64,000 bases of DNA from positions 62,001 through 126,000 of the forward strand of contig NZ_JAGGLS010000001.1 in assembly GCF_017874535.1 (NCBI RefSeq), given 5' to 3'. Position 1 is the first letter of the stretch. Each line of letters opens with the position of its first letter. The position numbers were made by a program, and so were the translations under genes. This DNA comes from Anaerococcus nagyae. GTDB lineage: Bacteria; Bacillota; Clostridia; Tissierellales; Peptoniphilaceae. The notes below the pieces were generated by a model. It had not been told where the DNA came from, made no database searches, and saw nothing but the letters and a program-made list of their open reading frames with translations. Shown piece by piece: positions 16,574 through 26,208 of the stretch.

Positions 16574-17701
16574 TTATTCATAAGTTCCTTTTACCAACAT
16601 ATTTTTATCTTTCATCATAAATTTGCCATTTGATATTACTGTATCCAAATCCAAATTTTCATCTAATAATAGTAGATTAGCTATGTATCCTTTTTTCAAA
16701 TATCCAATCTCCTTATCTAACTTTAAAGCCTTTGCTACATTTGATGTAAAAGGTTTGATTGCATCTTCTAATTTCTCTCCCGATTTTACAAGTTCTTTTA
16801 TAGCTTTTAGTCCTGTATTTACTGGACTATATCCAATTTCTATCAAGTTTCCTTTATCATCATAGTTTGACCAGGATCCAAATCCATCTGAAGAAAAAGT
16901 AATTTTATCAAGAACGTTACTTTCTTTTGCCTTTTTATAGGATTTAATATCAGTCAAGTCTTTACTCATAGAAGTTGTTAAGTCTATATATCCCCCATTT
17001 GTAGCAAACTTTATAGCCTCTCCATAGAGTTCTTTATTCCTATTAACATGAGTAGGTCTAAATGTTGTTATTGGAAGATTAGAATATTTAAGGGCATCAT
17101 TTATTTGCTCAAAATAAAATTTACCATCACCCATATGGATAGTTACATGCCCGCTTTTACCAGAAATCATACCAGCGATCCTAGCTTCTGAGCCTATCCT
17201 TTGAAGCTCTTTGTAAGAAAGAGAAGAATCTCGATGATCATTTATAGCAATCTTTACTCCAATTAACTGATTTATAAAAATAATATCCTTTTTTATAGAT
17301 CCTGTTATAGTAGGACTTGGATAAGCATATGATCCTGTCAGTGAATATGTTTTTATTCCTTCATTTGTAAGAGCTATAGATTTTGCTACAAGATTTTCTA
17401 CACTTCTTGTTTCTGAATCCGTACCCAAAAGCCCAACTGCCGTAGTAATACCAGCCTCTACTAATTTTGAAAGACCAATTTCTGGTACTCTTGTATGAAA
17501 TCCACCTTCTCCGCCACCACCTGTAATATGAATATGCTGGTCTATAAGTCCTGGAATCACAGTTTTACCGCATGCATCAAATACTTCATCAACTTTATAT
17601 GGTGACTTTCCAGAAAAAATATCGACTATTCTATCATTTCCAATAAGGATTCTATCCTTATTTTTTTTACCAAGTATTTTCGCATTTGTAATTAAAATCA
17701 T
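16574..17701 (-). CDS. iadA: Isoaspartyl dipeptidase IadA
   Basis: A 375-residue amidohydrolase that hydrolyses beta-aspartyl dipeptides left by protein repair or degradation. The zinc ligands lie in DQHIHITGGGGEGG, the bridging (carboxylated) lysine in GVKIAINDHRDSS, further ligands in GHVTIHMGDG and PTHVNRN, and the catalytic Asp in FSSDGFGSW. Family landmarks such as AGITTAVGLLGTDS are kept and the length is normal. It overlaps the upstream NhaC gene by 4 bases (ATGA), so peptide breakdown and an ion antiporter are cotranscribed. Confidence 0.92.
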   Translation of the reverse strand: MILITNAKILGKKNKDRILIGNDRIVDIFSGKSPYKVDEVFDACGKTVIPGLIDQHIHITGGGGEGGFHTRVPEIGLSKLVEAGITTAVGLLGTDSETRSVENLVAKSIALTNEGIKTYSLTGSYAYPSPTITGSIKKDIIFINQLIGVKIAINDHRDSSLSYKELQRIGSEARIAGMISGKSGHVTIHMGDGKFYFEQINDALKYSNLPITTFRPTHVNRNKELYGEAIKFATNGGYIDLTTSMSKDLTDIKSYKKAKESNVLDKITFSSDGFGSWSNYDDKGNLIEIGYSPVNTGLKAIKELVKSGEKLEDAIKPFTSNVAKALKLDKEIGYLKKGYIANLLLLDENLDLDTVISNGKFMMKDKNMLVKGTYE

Positions 17702-19146
17702 AGTTTCTCACTCTCTTTTGTCAAAAATTTTTCTTTTTCTTCTTCACTTATTTTTGTGATACCTATACCCGTAATTGCCCAAATTATAGCAAATATGATT
17801 CCTGTATAATTTAAAACTGCCCAAGGAAGGTAAGTCAATGTTTCAACTCCCAAGGTTGCAGCCATATAAGCTCCTGCTGCTGACCAAGGAATCAGCGGAA
17901 CCAAAACCGTACCAGAATCTTCTAAAGTCCTAGATAAATTTTTAGGATGCAAATTTCTCTCAAGATAAACTTTTTTAAATAATTCGCCAGGTATTAAAAT
18001 TGAAAGATAAGAATTTCCCGTTACAAAGGCAACTGTAAAGCAAGATACTATAGTTGATATAACAACTCCAAATGTACTCTTCACCCTGCTTAAAATTGCG
18101 TCCAATACTACATCAAGCATACCTGAAACTGACATAATACCTGCAAAACCCATAGAGCAAAATACTAAAATTGTAGTAGTTGTCATCGAGACAGCTCCGC
18201 CTCTATTTATAAGGGTTGCTATATCTTCAATTATTTTTCCATTAAATCCAGTCATTCCAATATCAAAACCATTTATCATAGAAGCAAAGCCATCTTTTAA
18301 GGAAAATCCTTGGATAAAAATTCCAATGACAACTGAGATTAAAGAATTTACTACCATAGTAGGTAAAGTTGGAAATTTTAAGATTGAACCTGCAAGCATA
18401 ATTATTACTGGAAGAAGTAAAATAATATTCCAATTATAAATTCCTGATAGTTGACTTTGTATTATATTTACAGAATCTGCGCTTGCAAGACTTGTCTTTG
18501 ATGATAGACCTGCAATTAGATAAACTATAATGGATACAATAGCTGCAGGGACAGTTGTATATAGCATATGTTTTATATGATCGTAAAGCTCACTTCCAGC
18601 CGCAAGTGGAGCTAAATTCGTTGTATCAGAAAATGGTGATAGCTTATCTCCAAAATATGAACCAGCTACAACTGCTCCTGCTGTAATTGCTAAATTCATA
18701 TTAAGTCCTTGAGCAATACCCATTATTGCAACACCAATTGTTCCAGCTGATCCCCAAGATGTTCCTGTAACCGTCGATAAAACAGCAGTGATTAAAAACG
18801 CAGTTACATATAGAAATCTTGGGCTAATAATTTGAACGCCATAATAAATTATCATAGGTACAGTACCGCAAAACATCCAAGAACCTATCAAAAGTCCAAC
18901 CGACCATAAAATAAGAGTAGCTGGTAGAGCACTTGATATCTTTTCTATTATTCCTCTTTGCAATTCTTCCCAAGTATATCCTAATGTTTTAGCAATCATG
19001 CTTGTAATAATCGTACATATTAAAATTATAGGTTCTGCCCTTAGTTTCAAAAATCCTACTCCTATAGTAAGCAAAACAATCATAATAACTAATGGTGAAA
19101 TAGCTTGCAAAGTGCTAGGTTTAGTTTTTTCTTTTGTATCTATCAT
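17698..19146 (-). CDS. NhaC-family Na+/H+ antiporter
   Basis: A 482-residue membrane protein with about a dozen hydrophobic segments. Conserved NhaC loops are seen, such as TGTSWGSAGTIGVA, VAGSYFGDKLSPFSD and LIPWSAAGAYMA. Some NhaC proteins exchange malate for lactate or carry amino-acid-derived substrates. Pairing with iadA in an overlapping operon suggests that the substrate may be linked to aspartyl peptides; this is inference. The upstream 19147-19290 contains only AT-rich DNA and a terminator-like hairpin. Confidence 0.87.
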   Translation of the reverse strand: MIDTKEKTKPSTLQAISPLVIMIVLLTIGVGFLKLRAEPIILICTIITSMIAKTLGYTWEELQRGIIEKISSALPATLILWSVGLLIGSWMFCGTVPMIIYYGVQIISPRFLYVTAFLITAVLSTVTGTSWGSAGTIGVAIMGIAQGLNMNLAITAGAVVAGSYFGDKLSPFSDTTNLAPLAAGSELYDHIKHMLYTTVPAAIVSIIVYLIAGLSSKTSLASADSVNIIQSQLSGIYNWNIILLLPVIIMLAGSILKFPTLPTMVVNSLISVVIGIFIQGFSLKDGFASMINGFDIGMTGFNGKIIEDIATLINRGGAVSMTTTTILVFCSMGFAGIMSVSGMLDVVLDAILSRVKSTFGVVISTIVSCFTVAFVTGNSYLSILIPGELFKKVYLERNLHPKNLSRTLEDSGTVLVPLIPWSAAGAYMAATLGVETLTYLPWAVLNYTGIIFAIIWAITGIGITKISEEEKEKFLTKESEKL

Positions 19147-19265
19147 ATTATTCCCCCACGAAATTTTATTTCGATAATTATATAATATACTTTGTTAAAA
19201 AGTCAAGAAATATATGCTATTACAAAGTACTAATATAGAATATATAAATAGATTTTATAAAAAAA

Positions 19266-19570
19266 GACGAGGAATTTATTTTCCTCATCTTAGAACGTAG
19301 ACAAAATCAATTTTTAAATTTATTAATAATTTAAATTTTAAATTAAGCTACAGTCCATCTCGACTAGATGAAAGTACCTTGATTTGCTACATTCATCCCT
19401 AAAACTAGTGCGAAAGCACAGAAAAGTTTGCCTGGCAAACGAGTTTTAGTGTGAGTGAAAAGAACACATGGATAGATCTCCTGAGATTTCTCCGCTCACT
19501 ACATTCGGTCGAAATGGGTAAATTTATATTTTATCAACAGTCTGAGATGAGAGATTTATTTTCCCCATCT
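19266..19570. mobile_element. MITE-like repeat flanked by 25-bp terminator-like direct repeats (long copy)
   Basis: Flanking direct repeats at 19266-19290 and 19546-19570 match at 21 of 25 bases (GAYGAG ... TTTATTTTCC ... CATCT); each folds into a hairpin (GAGGAA/TTCCTC in the left one). Between them, ends CGTAGACAAAATC and TTTATCAACAGTCT are inverted. The interior contains the palindrome halves (CATCTCGACTAGATG, GATAGATCTCC, ATTTCTCCGCTC, GGTCGAAATGGG) and the branched core at 19399-19449. This accounts for the gene-free 19147-19597. Confidence 0.75.
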
Positions 19571-19597
19571 ATATACCTTAATATCATATTTTGTATC

Positions 19598-21460
19598 TTA
19601 TTTATTTAATAAGTCACGTCTTAAGTCTAGATTTTCTAAATAACTTGTTATTGTCGGATAGTCTTTCTTAGCCTTATTAGCATCAACTCTTACGCTTGCC
19701 TTATCTAGTGGATCTAGAGTTACAGTTGCAACTTTTTTGAAGTCCTTATATAGCTTTTGTGAGAATCCATCTACTACAATATCAAAGTTTGGACTTATTT
19801 CTTCTTTGTCTTCAATACTTTCCAAAACCTTATTGTTAGAAGCTTCTATACTTTCTAAGTCATTAATAATGGCTACTATTTGCTTTTTTTCTTCTGGATT
19901 GTCAATTATCTTACCTGTTTCAATAGATAGGTTAATTTGTCTTGCTATTTCATCGGTCTTTGCTGTACTTTCTCCAAGTCCTGTTAGGATTTTATAGGTA
20001 TCATCATCTATATTGTGACTTAGAGTCATTACCGATTTAACAGCAGACTTACCATAGACATTAGAAAGTTCTTCTTGAACTAATTTGTTAGATTCTTGGA
20101 TTTTCTCGGTAAGTGTTTTGATATACTCTACACCATCATTTTCTATATCTGATGTATCTTCTTTACTTACTCCATCTCGCATTGCTTCTTCGTAATCAAT
20201 CATCTTAATCATTTCTTTTATTTTTGTAGTAACATTATCAAGTTCTTTTGTTATTTTTGGAACATCATAAGCGTTTTGATTAGAGTTATCATCATCTAAA
20301 ATAACATCAGATTTATCACCATTCTCATTACTTGATCTATTGACTTCATCTAAAGAATTGCTAAGATTTTGATTTGTAGTTTCTAATTTCTTTGATAATT
20401 CTAAAGCTTTCTTATCATCTGATTGAACATCTTTTTTACTAGTTTCATTCTCTTTATCTATATCAGTGATAGTTTCTTTGATTTGCTTAGCATTATTATC
20501 TAAATTTCCACTTAATTCTTTTATTTCTTCATTAGATTTTTGATCTTGCTCTTGGATTTCTCCTTTACTAACTCTTACACCATTGATATCCCAAGCTGAA
20601 TCCTTATTTGGATCAACTGTAGAATTAATTGTAAGTTTTACCAAGGTATTATCTGGTATTACTAGTCCATTGAAATCCTCTACATTAATTTCACTTACTT
20701 GACCTGCTGGCTCATAACCATTTTTTGTAAGTTGATATCCTTGAAGCTTAAGACTAGATGGCTCAAAACTTTGATTTTCACTAGGCTCTAGTGGATAAGC
20801 AAGTTTTATATCTTTATCAGTGGTATTTGTTAGATAATCTGTCCACTCTATTTGATTATTTCCCACAAACTTACCAGAAAGAATAGATGCAACACCATCA
20901 AGGTCTTTATCTAATAGAGCTTTATTGCCCTTAGAATCTTCTATAAGTTCGGAAAATACTTTCTTTACTTCCTTGATACTCTCGTCTTCACTTACTAAGG
21001 CTAAATCAAATGAGTAAGTAGTAGTTGAATCTTCCTTAATATCAGCTTCTAAAGTTATAGTATTTTGATCTGTATTTGATAAGTCAAGTTCAATCTTTTG
21101 CATAGAAGTTAATTGATCAAAAGTTAACTTAGCATTGCTATTAACTACATTTAGATTCTTAAGATTAGAGTTATCTGGCAAATAGATGTAGGCTCTTAGA
21201 TTAGATTGGCTCTCTATTTTAGGTATATTGAAAGTGTAAGATGCTTTTTTACCGTCATTTGATAGATTGTTAGAAACTAGATCTATATAAGATTTTTCAC
21301 TTTTTTCCACTTGATCATTTTGATCTTCACTAATATTTTGCTCGACTTCTTGGCTATTTTCTAATGTTTCACTTGCAAAAGAATTTATTGGTACAAATAA
21401 GGCTAAAGCCAGGGCAAATGAGCTATAAGTTTTTATTTTTGTGTTTTTTGTATTTTTCAT
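19598..21460 (-). CDS. Large secreted coiled protein of the TelA operon
   Basis: A 620-residue exported protein of unknown function. Residues 1-29 are a signal peptide (SFALALALFVPINSFASE). Residues ~55-310 are predicted beta-rich (LRAYIYLPDNSNLKNL and similar), recalling secreted adhesin-like modules but with no family I can name. Residues ~310-620 are charged, helical and repeat heptad-like patterns. The C-terminal ~270 residues are duplicated in the gene at 4958-5941. The segment LSNVYGKSAVKSVMTLSHNI resembles MSSVYGTNAQKSIAQFSETI near the N-terminus of TelA, encoded next door. No LPxTG or membrane anchor is seen at the C-terminus. It is the last gene of the five-gene operon, 80 bp after telA. 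Confidence 0.6.
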   Translation of the reverse strand: MKNTKNTKIKTYSSFALALALFVPINSFASETLENSQEVEQNISEDQNDQVEKSEKSYIDLVSNNLSNDGKKASYTFNIPKIESQSNLRAYIYLPDNSNLKNLNVVNSNAKLTFDQLTSMQKIELDLSNTDQNTITLEADIKEDSTTTYSFDLALVSEDESIKEVKKVFSELIEDSKGNKALLDKDLDGVASILSGKFVGNNQIEWTDYLTNTTDKDIKLAYPLEPSENQSFEPSSLKLQGYQLTKNGYEPAGQVSEINVEDFNGLVIPDNTLVKLTINSTVDPNKDSAWDINGVRVSKGEIQEQDQKSNEEIKELSGNLDNNAKQIKETITDIDKENETSKKDVQSDDKKALELSKKLETTNQNLSNSLDEVNRSSNENGDKSDVILDDDNSNQNAYDVPKITKELDNVTTKIKEMIKMIDYEEAMRDGVSKEDTSDIENDGVEYIKTLTEKIQESNKLVQEELSNVYGKSAVKSVMTLSHNIDDDTYKILTGLGESTAKTDEIARQINLSIETGKIIDNPEEKKQIVAIINDLESIEASNNKVLESIEDKEEISPNFDIVVDGFSQKLYKDFKKVATVTLDPLDKASVRVDANKAKKDYPTITSYLENLDLRRDLLNK

Positions 21461-21540
21461 GAATCCTCCAAATTTATAACATTTTACTCAAATCAAGTTA
21501 TTTTTCAAAAATTTAAGCCTTTATATAAATATAACTAAAA

Positions 21541-22689
21541 TTATTCTCCTCTAGTTTTAGGAGTGAGTGTATTTTTAAGTTCATCTCTTAAATTATTTTG
21601 TATATCCATAAGTTCTTTTTCTGCAAGCTTGCGTTGATTAGTAGCATCTTCTTGAATTTGCATAGATTCATGGATAGTATCTATTAGATTTTGATTAACT
21701 TCTTTTAGTGTGTCAACATCTATAGTTGATCTTTGAGCTTCTTTTTGAATTTCAACTGTAGAGTTTTTAAGATTTTCTGAATTGCGTTTTAAAAGTTCAT
21801 TTGTAGTATCGGAAACTTGTTTTTGCATATCTACTATCTCTTGTTGACGGTTTAATCCTAGAGCTATTATAACTTGTGACTTCCAGAGTGGGATAGTGTT
21901 ATTTATAGAATCTGTAATCTTATCTACAAGTAATTGGTCATTGTTTTGTATGAGTTTTATTTGTGGTGCAGTTTGGAGAGCTACTGCTTTACTAGTCTTT
22001 AGGTCAAATATCCTCTTTTCAAATCTATTTACATTTTCTTCAAAATCTCTAACCACTTGCATAGCCATAGGCTCATCTGAAGCTTCAGCTTCTTTGTATA
22101 AGGCAGGGAGCGTTTCATTTCTCATCTCTTCTATAGATTCTTCACCTGCTATTATGTATCTTTCAAGTTCTTTAAAATAATCTATATTTTCTTCGTAAAG
22201 CTTATCAAATACACCTATATCTTTTAAAATCTCCATGCGAGCAGTTTCTAGTTTGGCAGAAATCTTATCTATCTGTACTTCCATATTTTGAAAGCGAGTC
22301 ATATATTTTTCAATTTGATTTTTAGATCCACCAAAAATCCTATCTATAAGCGATTTTTCACCCATAGTTTGTATATCAACATCATTTACTTTAACAAGCA
22401 AATCGCTCATCAACTCCCCTACTTCTCCAGCATCCTTACTTCTTACTTCTGAGAGAATAGTTTCTGAAAATTGGGCAATTGATTTTTGAGCATTGGTTCC
22501 ATAAACTGATGACATTTGTGAATTTCTAAGGTCTATCTGATTTTTAATCTCATCTATTTTAGATCTATCTTCTGGACTGATCTTTTCTACTCTTTTTTCT
22601 GTAAGTTTTGCGATTTCCTTTTTATCTAAGCTTATATCATTAACCTTGCCACTATCTTTCATAAGATTATCTAGTGAATAATCTGCCAT
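21541..22689 (-). CDS. telA: TelA-family toxic anion resistance protein
   Basis: A 382-residue cytoplasmic, almost entirely helical protein of the TelA (KlaA/YceH) family, linked to tellurite resistance and to the Ter/vWA stress systems. Diagnostic segments are GEKSLIDRIFGGSKNQIEKYM, LYEENIDYFKELERYI, MQVVRDFEENVNRFEKRI and the near-invariant IPLWKSQVIIALGLNRQ. It lies 9 bp after the membrane-anchored solute-binding gene. Molecular function is not known; association with XpaC and vWA proteins is a recurring arrangement in Firmicutes. Confidence 0.88.
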   Translation of the reverse strand: MADYSLDNLMKDSGKVNDISLDKKEIAKLTEKRVEKISPEDRSKIDEIKNQIDLRNSQMSSVYGTNAQKSIAQFSETILSEVRSKDAGEVGELMSDLLVKVNDVDIQTMGEKSLIDRIFGGSKNQIEKYMTRFQNMEVQIDKISAKLETARMEILKDIGVFDKLYEENIDYFKELERYIIAGEESIEEMRNETLPALYKEAEASDEPMAMQVVRDFEENVNRFEKRIFDLKTSKAVALQTAPQIKLIQNNDQLLVDKITDSINNTIPLWKSQVIIALGLNRQQEIVDMQKQVSDTTNELLKRNSENLKNSTVEIQKEAQRSTIDVDTLKEVNQNLIDTIHESMQIQEDATNQRKLAEKELMDIQNNLRDELKNTLTPKTRGE

Positions 22690-22698
22690 AATATCTCC

Positions 22699-23757
22699 TT
22701 ATTTTATAGCTTCCATGAGTTCTAACATTACATCTACACTTGGCATCGGCATTATTTTAGTTACTTGATCTGCCATACCGTTTACATCAAATTCATCAGG
22801 ATTTTCTGTTCCTGATACTGTTGTTCTAAATCCATGATCTTTCCATGCCAAAGCTTGAATATCTTTATCCATCAAAGCGTTAAGACCTACCTTACCACTC
22901 TCTGTTAGTGCAATATAAACATGAGATGACCAGATTGTTGGTTCTGGATACATGATTATGACATCATCTCTAATCTTATCATACATATCAGACTCTTGCT
23001 TAGAAAACTCTAATAATTGGGATTCATAACCTGCTATTATAGGATAAGATCCTACCCCTTGGCGGAGAAATTGGTTAAACATATCTATAGATGATGATTG
23101 CATATAGCCAAGTTGCCTATAAATATGAACTATATTATCTTTCACTTCATCAATATTTGACTTAGAAACTGGTTTATTTCCATTTAAGGCATTTGCTAAA
23201 AGTCCTAGAAACATATTGCCTGAATTGGATTCATTAGGATCTGTGGTGTCAACTAAAATAGGTCCATATAACTGATTTAACCCTATATCCGTCCAAGTTT
23301 TTTCCTCAACCATAAGATTTGCAAGTTTTATCATATCCACATAATAAACTCCATCTCGATTATCTACTACGCCTTCTTTTTCTAGTGCATTTACTACAAC
23401 TTTTCTTGAATATAGGACTATTGGTGTGTTAAATACTATTTCATTTTGTAAGTCCTTACCTCCATTTTTTCTAAAAAGCTCTAGGGCAAGTTGACTTGAT
23501 GGCCATAAATAGTCTTTATCACTTGTATCAACATTCGCCATAGCTAAGGAACCTTCTTTACGATAATCCATACTTAGACCATAGGCCTTTTTTACCTTTT
23601 TCTTAAATTCATCGTTTTCCACAAAGGGAATTTTTTCTCCTCCTATATATCCATTTATAGATACTTGGTCAGGAGTTTGCTTTTGGTAAAACATATAGCC
23701 GCCAGCGCCTACTATTACCAACAATAATACAATTAATCCCCGCTTTTTTTCTTTCAT
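22699..23757 (-). CDS. Membrane-anchored solute-binding-like protein of the TelA operon
   Basis: A 352-residue protein with an N-terminal membrane anchor (RGLIVLLLVIVGAGGYMFY) and an extracellular domain of the type II periplasmic-binding fold. It shares landmarks with the N-terminal half of the vWA lipoprotein encoded two genes upstream: YLWPSSQLALEL versus AVWPASSIWLNL, and TDPNESNSGNMFLGLL versus TSATQSNSGASAYLGFL. The two are thus operon paralogues. It overlaps the xpaC gene by 4 bases. It lacks a vWA domain. A sensing rather than transport role is likely because no permease is present; this is inference. Confidence 0.75.
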   Translation of the reverse strand: MKEKKRGLIVLLLVIVGAGGYMFYQKQTPDQVSINGYIGGEKIPFVENDEFKKKVKKAYGLSMDYRKEGSLAMANVDTSDKDYLWPSSQLALELFRKNGGKDLQNEIVFNTPIVLYSRKVVVNALEKEGVVDNRDGVYYVDMIKLANLMVEEKTWTDIGLNQLYGPILVDTTDPNESNSGNMFLGLLANALNGNKPVSKSNIDEVKDNIVHIYRQLGYMQSSSIDMFNQFLRQGVGSYPIIAGYESQLLEFSKQESDMYDKIRDDVIIMYPEPTIWSSHVYIALTESGKVGLNALMDKDIQALAWKDHGFRTTVSGTENPDEFDVNGMADQVTKIMPMPSVDVMLELMEAIK

Positions 23758-24365
23758 TTAATATCTCCCCCTAGTTTCATAGTTTGTTCAAGAAGATCTG
23801 TTTCTACCTCAAGTTGAGTTATTTTATCCTTATAATAAGAATCTCTTTGTCTTTTAAATATTTCATTGAGTAAGTCTAAGGATCTTGACGTTTTTTCCTT
23901 GATTTCTTTAAACTTATCCTCACTTACATTTGCCTTATCAAGGTTACTGTAGTTTTTGACTATTTCTTCAGCTGTTTTCATATAGTAATCCAGAAAATAC
24001 CTAGATTTGGATATCTGTCTAGGATTATTTTCTAAATATGATTTGATATCTTTGGATGTTCTGCTTAACTCTATAACTTTTGTTTTTATACTCTTATCTT
24101 TTATACTATCAGCTAGGGTTATTAGAAATTCAATTCTTAATTCAAACTCATTAAATATAGCTTGTATCTCTTCTCCATTTTCCAAAGCTTCTACATCAGT
24201 ATTACCTATCATCATTTTTGGCTTACTTATAAGATAAACACCTGTATAAACACCTATAGCAAGAATAGCTGCTATCCAAAAGCTCCGCTTAAGACCAACA
24301 AGCAGGCCAAAAAAAGTTAAAAGTGAGGCTATTAAAGCCTTAATAGTTCTGCTTACTTCTATCAT
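23754..24365 (-). CDS. xpaC: XpaC-family membrane protein
   Basis: A 203-residue protein with two hydrophobic segments near the N-terminus (LIASLLTFFGLLVGL; FWIAAILAIGVYTGVYLI) followed by a long helical cytoplasmic region. This matches XpaC, historically named for hydrolysis of 5-bromo-4-chloroindolyl phosphate, which is regularly encoded beside TelA. It overlaps the upstream vWA gene by 1 base and the downstream gene by 4 bases. Enzymatic activity is doubtful because no catalytic motif is visible; it more likely anchors a TelA complex to the membrane. Confidence 0.8.
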   Translation of the reverse strand: MIEVSRTIKALIASLLTFFGLLVGLKRSFWIAAILAIGVYTGVYLISKPKMMIGNTDVEALENGEEIQAIFNEFELRIEFLITLADSIKDKSIKTKVIELSRTSKDIKSYLENNPRQISKSRYFLDYYMKTAEEIVKNYSNLDKANVSEDKFKEIKEKTSRSLDLLNEIFKRQRDSYYKDKITQLEVETDLLEQTMKLGGDIK

Positions 24366-25978
24366 TAGTTATATCCCTTTACATTTTGAAAGGCCTTTAT
24401 CATATCATTTCTTCCATCAAAAACTCTTGCCTTTGACATTGTCGCTATTTCCTCTAGGTCTTCTTCTTGCGCATCTCCAAACATTATCCCAAAAATCGGT
24501 ATATCCATGTCTAGATCATCATAAGCTTCTTTAAGATCTTCAAAACTCCATTCACCATTAGGCCTACCATCTGTTAGTACAACTATAGCTGGTGAGTAAT
24601 CTTTTAAGATATCTTTATTTTCTTCTAATATATCTATAGCTTCTCCTATAGCTTCGTACATATAAGTTGCCGATAGGGTATTATACTGTTTCAAATCGTT
24701 ATATAGATAAGTAAGCTCATCGCTATTTCCTTCAGCTTGCAATATAGTTATAATTTGTTTAGAAAATGGAAGCACGAAAGTGTAATCTTTGCTAGTTCCT
24801 AGTAAAAGATTTTTACTAGCATTTTCTGGAATTAGAACTTGATTCATGGCCTCCATTATTTGATTATAACCATCATTTTCATCCATAGATTCTGAATAAT
24901 CTAAAACATATATGGTAAATGCAGGCTTTTTAAACTCTGTTTGGTACATATTTAATGCTTCTAAGATAACATCTGCTTTTGGCATCCTTACAGGTGATAA
25001 AGTCTTATCTAAATCTATTCCCCATTCTTTTTTGTATACTTCTCTATTTTCTTTTCTAACATTTCCATAGGCAGACCTTTTACCTATAGCTTCGATTTTA
25101 CTTTGAGCCTTATCACTTAGTAAATATTCTTGTAATTTTTTGAAGGCTTTTTCCTTTTCTCCATCACCCTTATCTACATATGCTAGTGGAGAGTCAGATA
25201 TTGATAAGCCATCCACTGGGTAAATCATATACAAAGGTTCTTTGCCCTCTTCTTCTAATTTCTTATTTGTGGCAATTATTAGTTGCTCATAGTTTACCAT
25301 AGCATCATAATCACCCTCTAAAAATAGATCTACCAGCCAATTAGATGAACCTGATGATCTTTCTACACCAGATAATAAGGAAATTATTTGATCTTTAAGA
25401 TTTTTATCAGCTAAATCTTCGCTAGTAAGGCCATCCTTATCTTTAGCTAGAGCTTGAAGAAATCCTAAATAAGCACTTGCGCCAGAGTTAGACTGAGTAG
25501 CTGAAGTCATAGTAAATTTTAGCTTTCCAGCTTTTATAGCATCTATAATTTCACTTGTTTTTACATCACGACCTACAAATCCCAAATCATCAGCAAGAGA
25601 TTTTTTAATTCCAAATACAACTGGTGTTTGAGAAGTAGTCTCTGTATATTTTAGTATGTGATTGCTATCTCCTAAATTAAGCCATATAGAAGAAGCTGGC
25701 CAAACCGCATCATATGTAATATTTGAATCTCCTATAAGTCTCATAATATCTAGTGATCCTTGGTAGTCGATTTGTATATTTTGTTTATTCTCCTTGGCAT
25801 ATTCTTCTATTATAGGCTCTAGTTCTTTATTCTCAGAACCAGATACAATTTTTAAAGCTTCTCCCTTGTTATAAGAAGATGAAAAATTAGAACTATTAGC
25901 AACTGGAAGTTCATTATCAACTTGACTGCAAGAACTTAGTAAAAATAATGATAAGATGATGGTAAGTAGCCTCTTCAT
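24365..25978 (-). CDS. Lipoprotein with solute-binding domain fused to vWA domain
   Basis: A 537-residue lipoprotein with lipobox SLFLLSSC (Cys17). Residues ~40-330 form a type II extracellular solute-binding domain (AVWPASSIWLNL, ATQSNSGASAYLGFL). Residues ~345-537 form a von Willebrand A domain with an intact MIDAS: DYSES (DxSxS), a Thr in the SATYMYEAIGEAID segment, and LTDGRPNGE. It is the first gene of the telA operon; an extended -10 box (TGGTATAAT) lies upstream. The product probably sits outside the membrane and could bind an anion or protein ligand through the metal site, passing a signal to the XpaC/TelA components; the mechanism is inference. Confidence 0.85.
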   Translation of the reverse strand: MKRLLTIILSLFLLSSCSQVDNELPVANSSNFSSSYNKGEALKIVSGSENKELEPIIEEYAKENKQNIQIDYQGSLDIMRLIGDSNITYDAVWPASSIWLNLGDSNHILKYTETTSQTPVVFGIKKSLADDLGFVGRDVKTSEIIDAIKAGKLKFTMTSATQSNSGASAYLGFLQALAKDKDGLTSEDLADKNLKDQIISLLSGVERSSGSSNWLVDLFLEGDYDAMVNYEQLIIATNKKLEEEGKEPLYMIYPVDGLSISDSPLAYVDKGDGEKEKAFKKLQEYLLSDKAQSKIEAIGKRSAYGNVRKENREVYKKEWGIDLDKTLSPVRMPKADVILEALNMYQTEFKKPAFTIYVLDYSESMDENDGYNQIMEAMNQVLIPENASKNLLLGTSKDYTFVLPFSKQIITILQAEGNSDELTYLYNDLKQYNTLSATYMYEAIGEAIDILEENKDILKDYSPAIVVLTDGRPNGEWSFEDLKEAYDDLDMDIPIFGIMFGDAQEEDLEEIATMSKARVFDGRNDMIKAFQNVKGYN

Positions 25979-26007
25979 AAATTTCTCCTTTTATTTTTCT
26001 TATTATA

Positions 26008-26016
26008 ATTATACCA
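26008..26016 (-). promoter_or_regulatory. Extended -10 promoter element of the telA operon
   Basis: On the minus strand TGG-TATAAT lies ~30 bp before the ATG of the vWA lipoprotein gene, with AAGGAG close to the start codon. No good -35 box is seen, which is acceptable for an extended -10 promoter. The rest of 26017-26208 is AT-rich with nothing recognisable. Confidence 0.5.
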
Positions 26017-26208
26017 AAAAGCTTTTATTTTTAAGCATAACCAGCAATTTGTAATGAATATTTTACAAAAAAGCTTAGGGTTCATTTATATATTAAACAT
26101 ATTCTCTCAAATATAAAAGACGATATATTTATATATTTAATATTAAATATTTTTTAAAAAAGTATTTATGTTTTGTTTATATTTTTTTTAGCAGAGTATT
26201 ATTTAATT

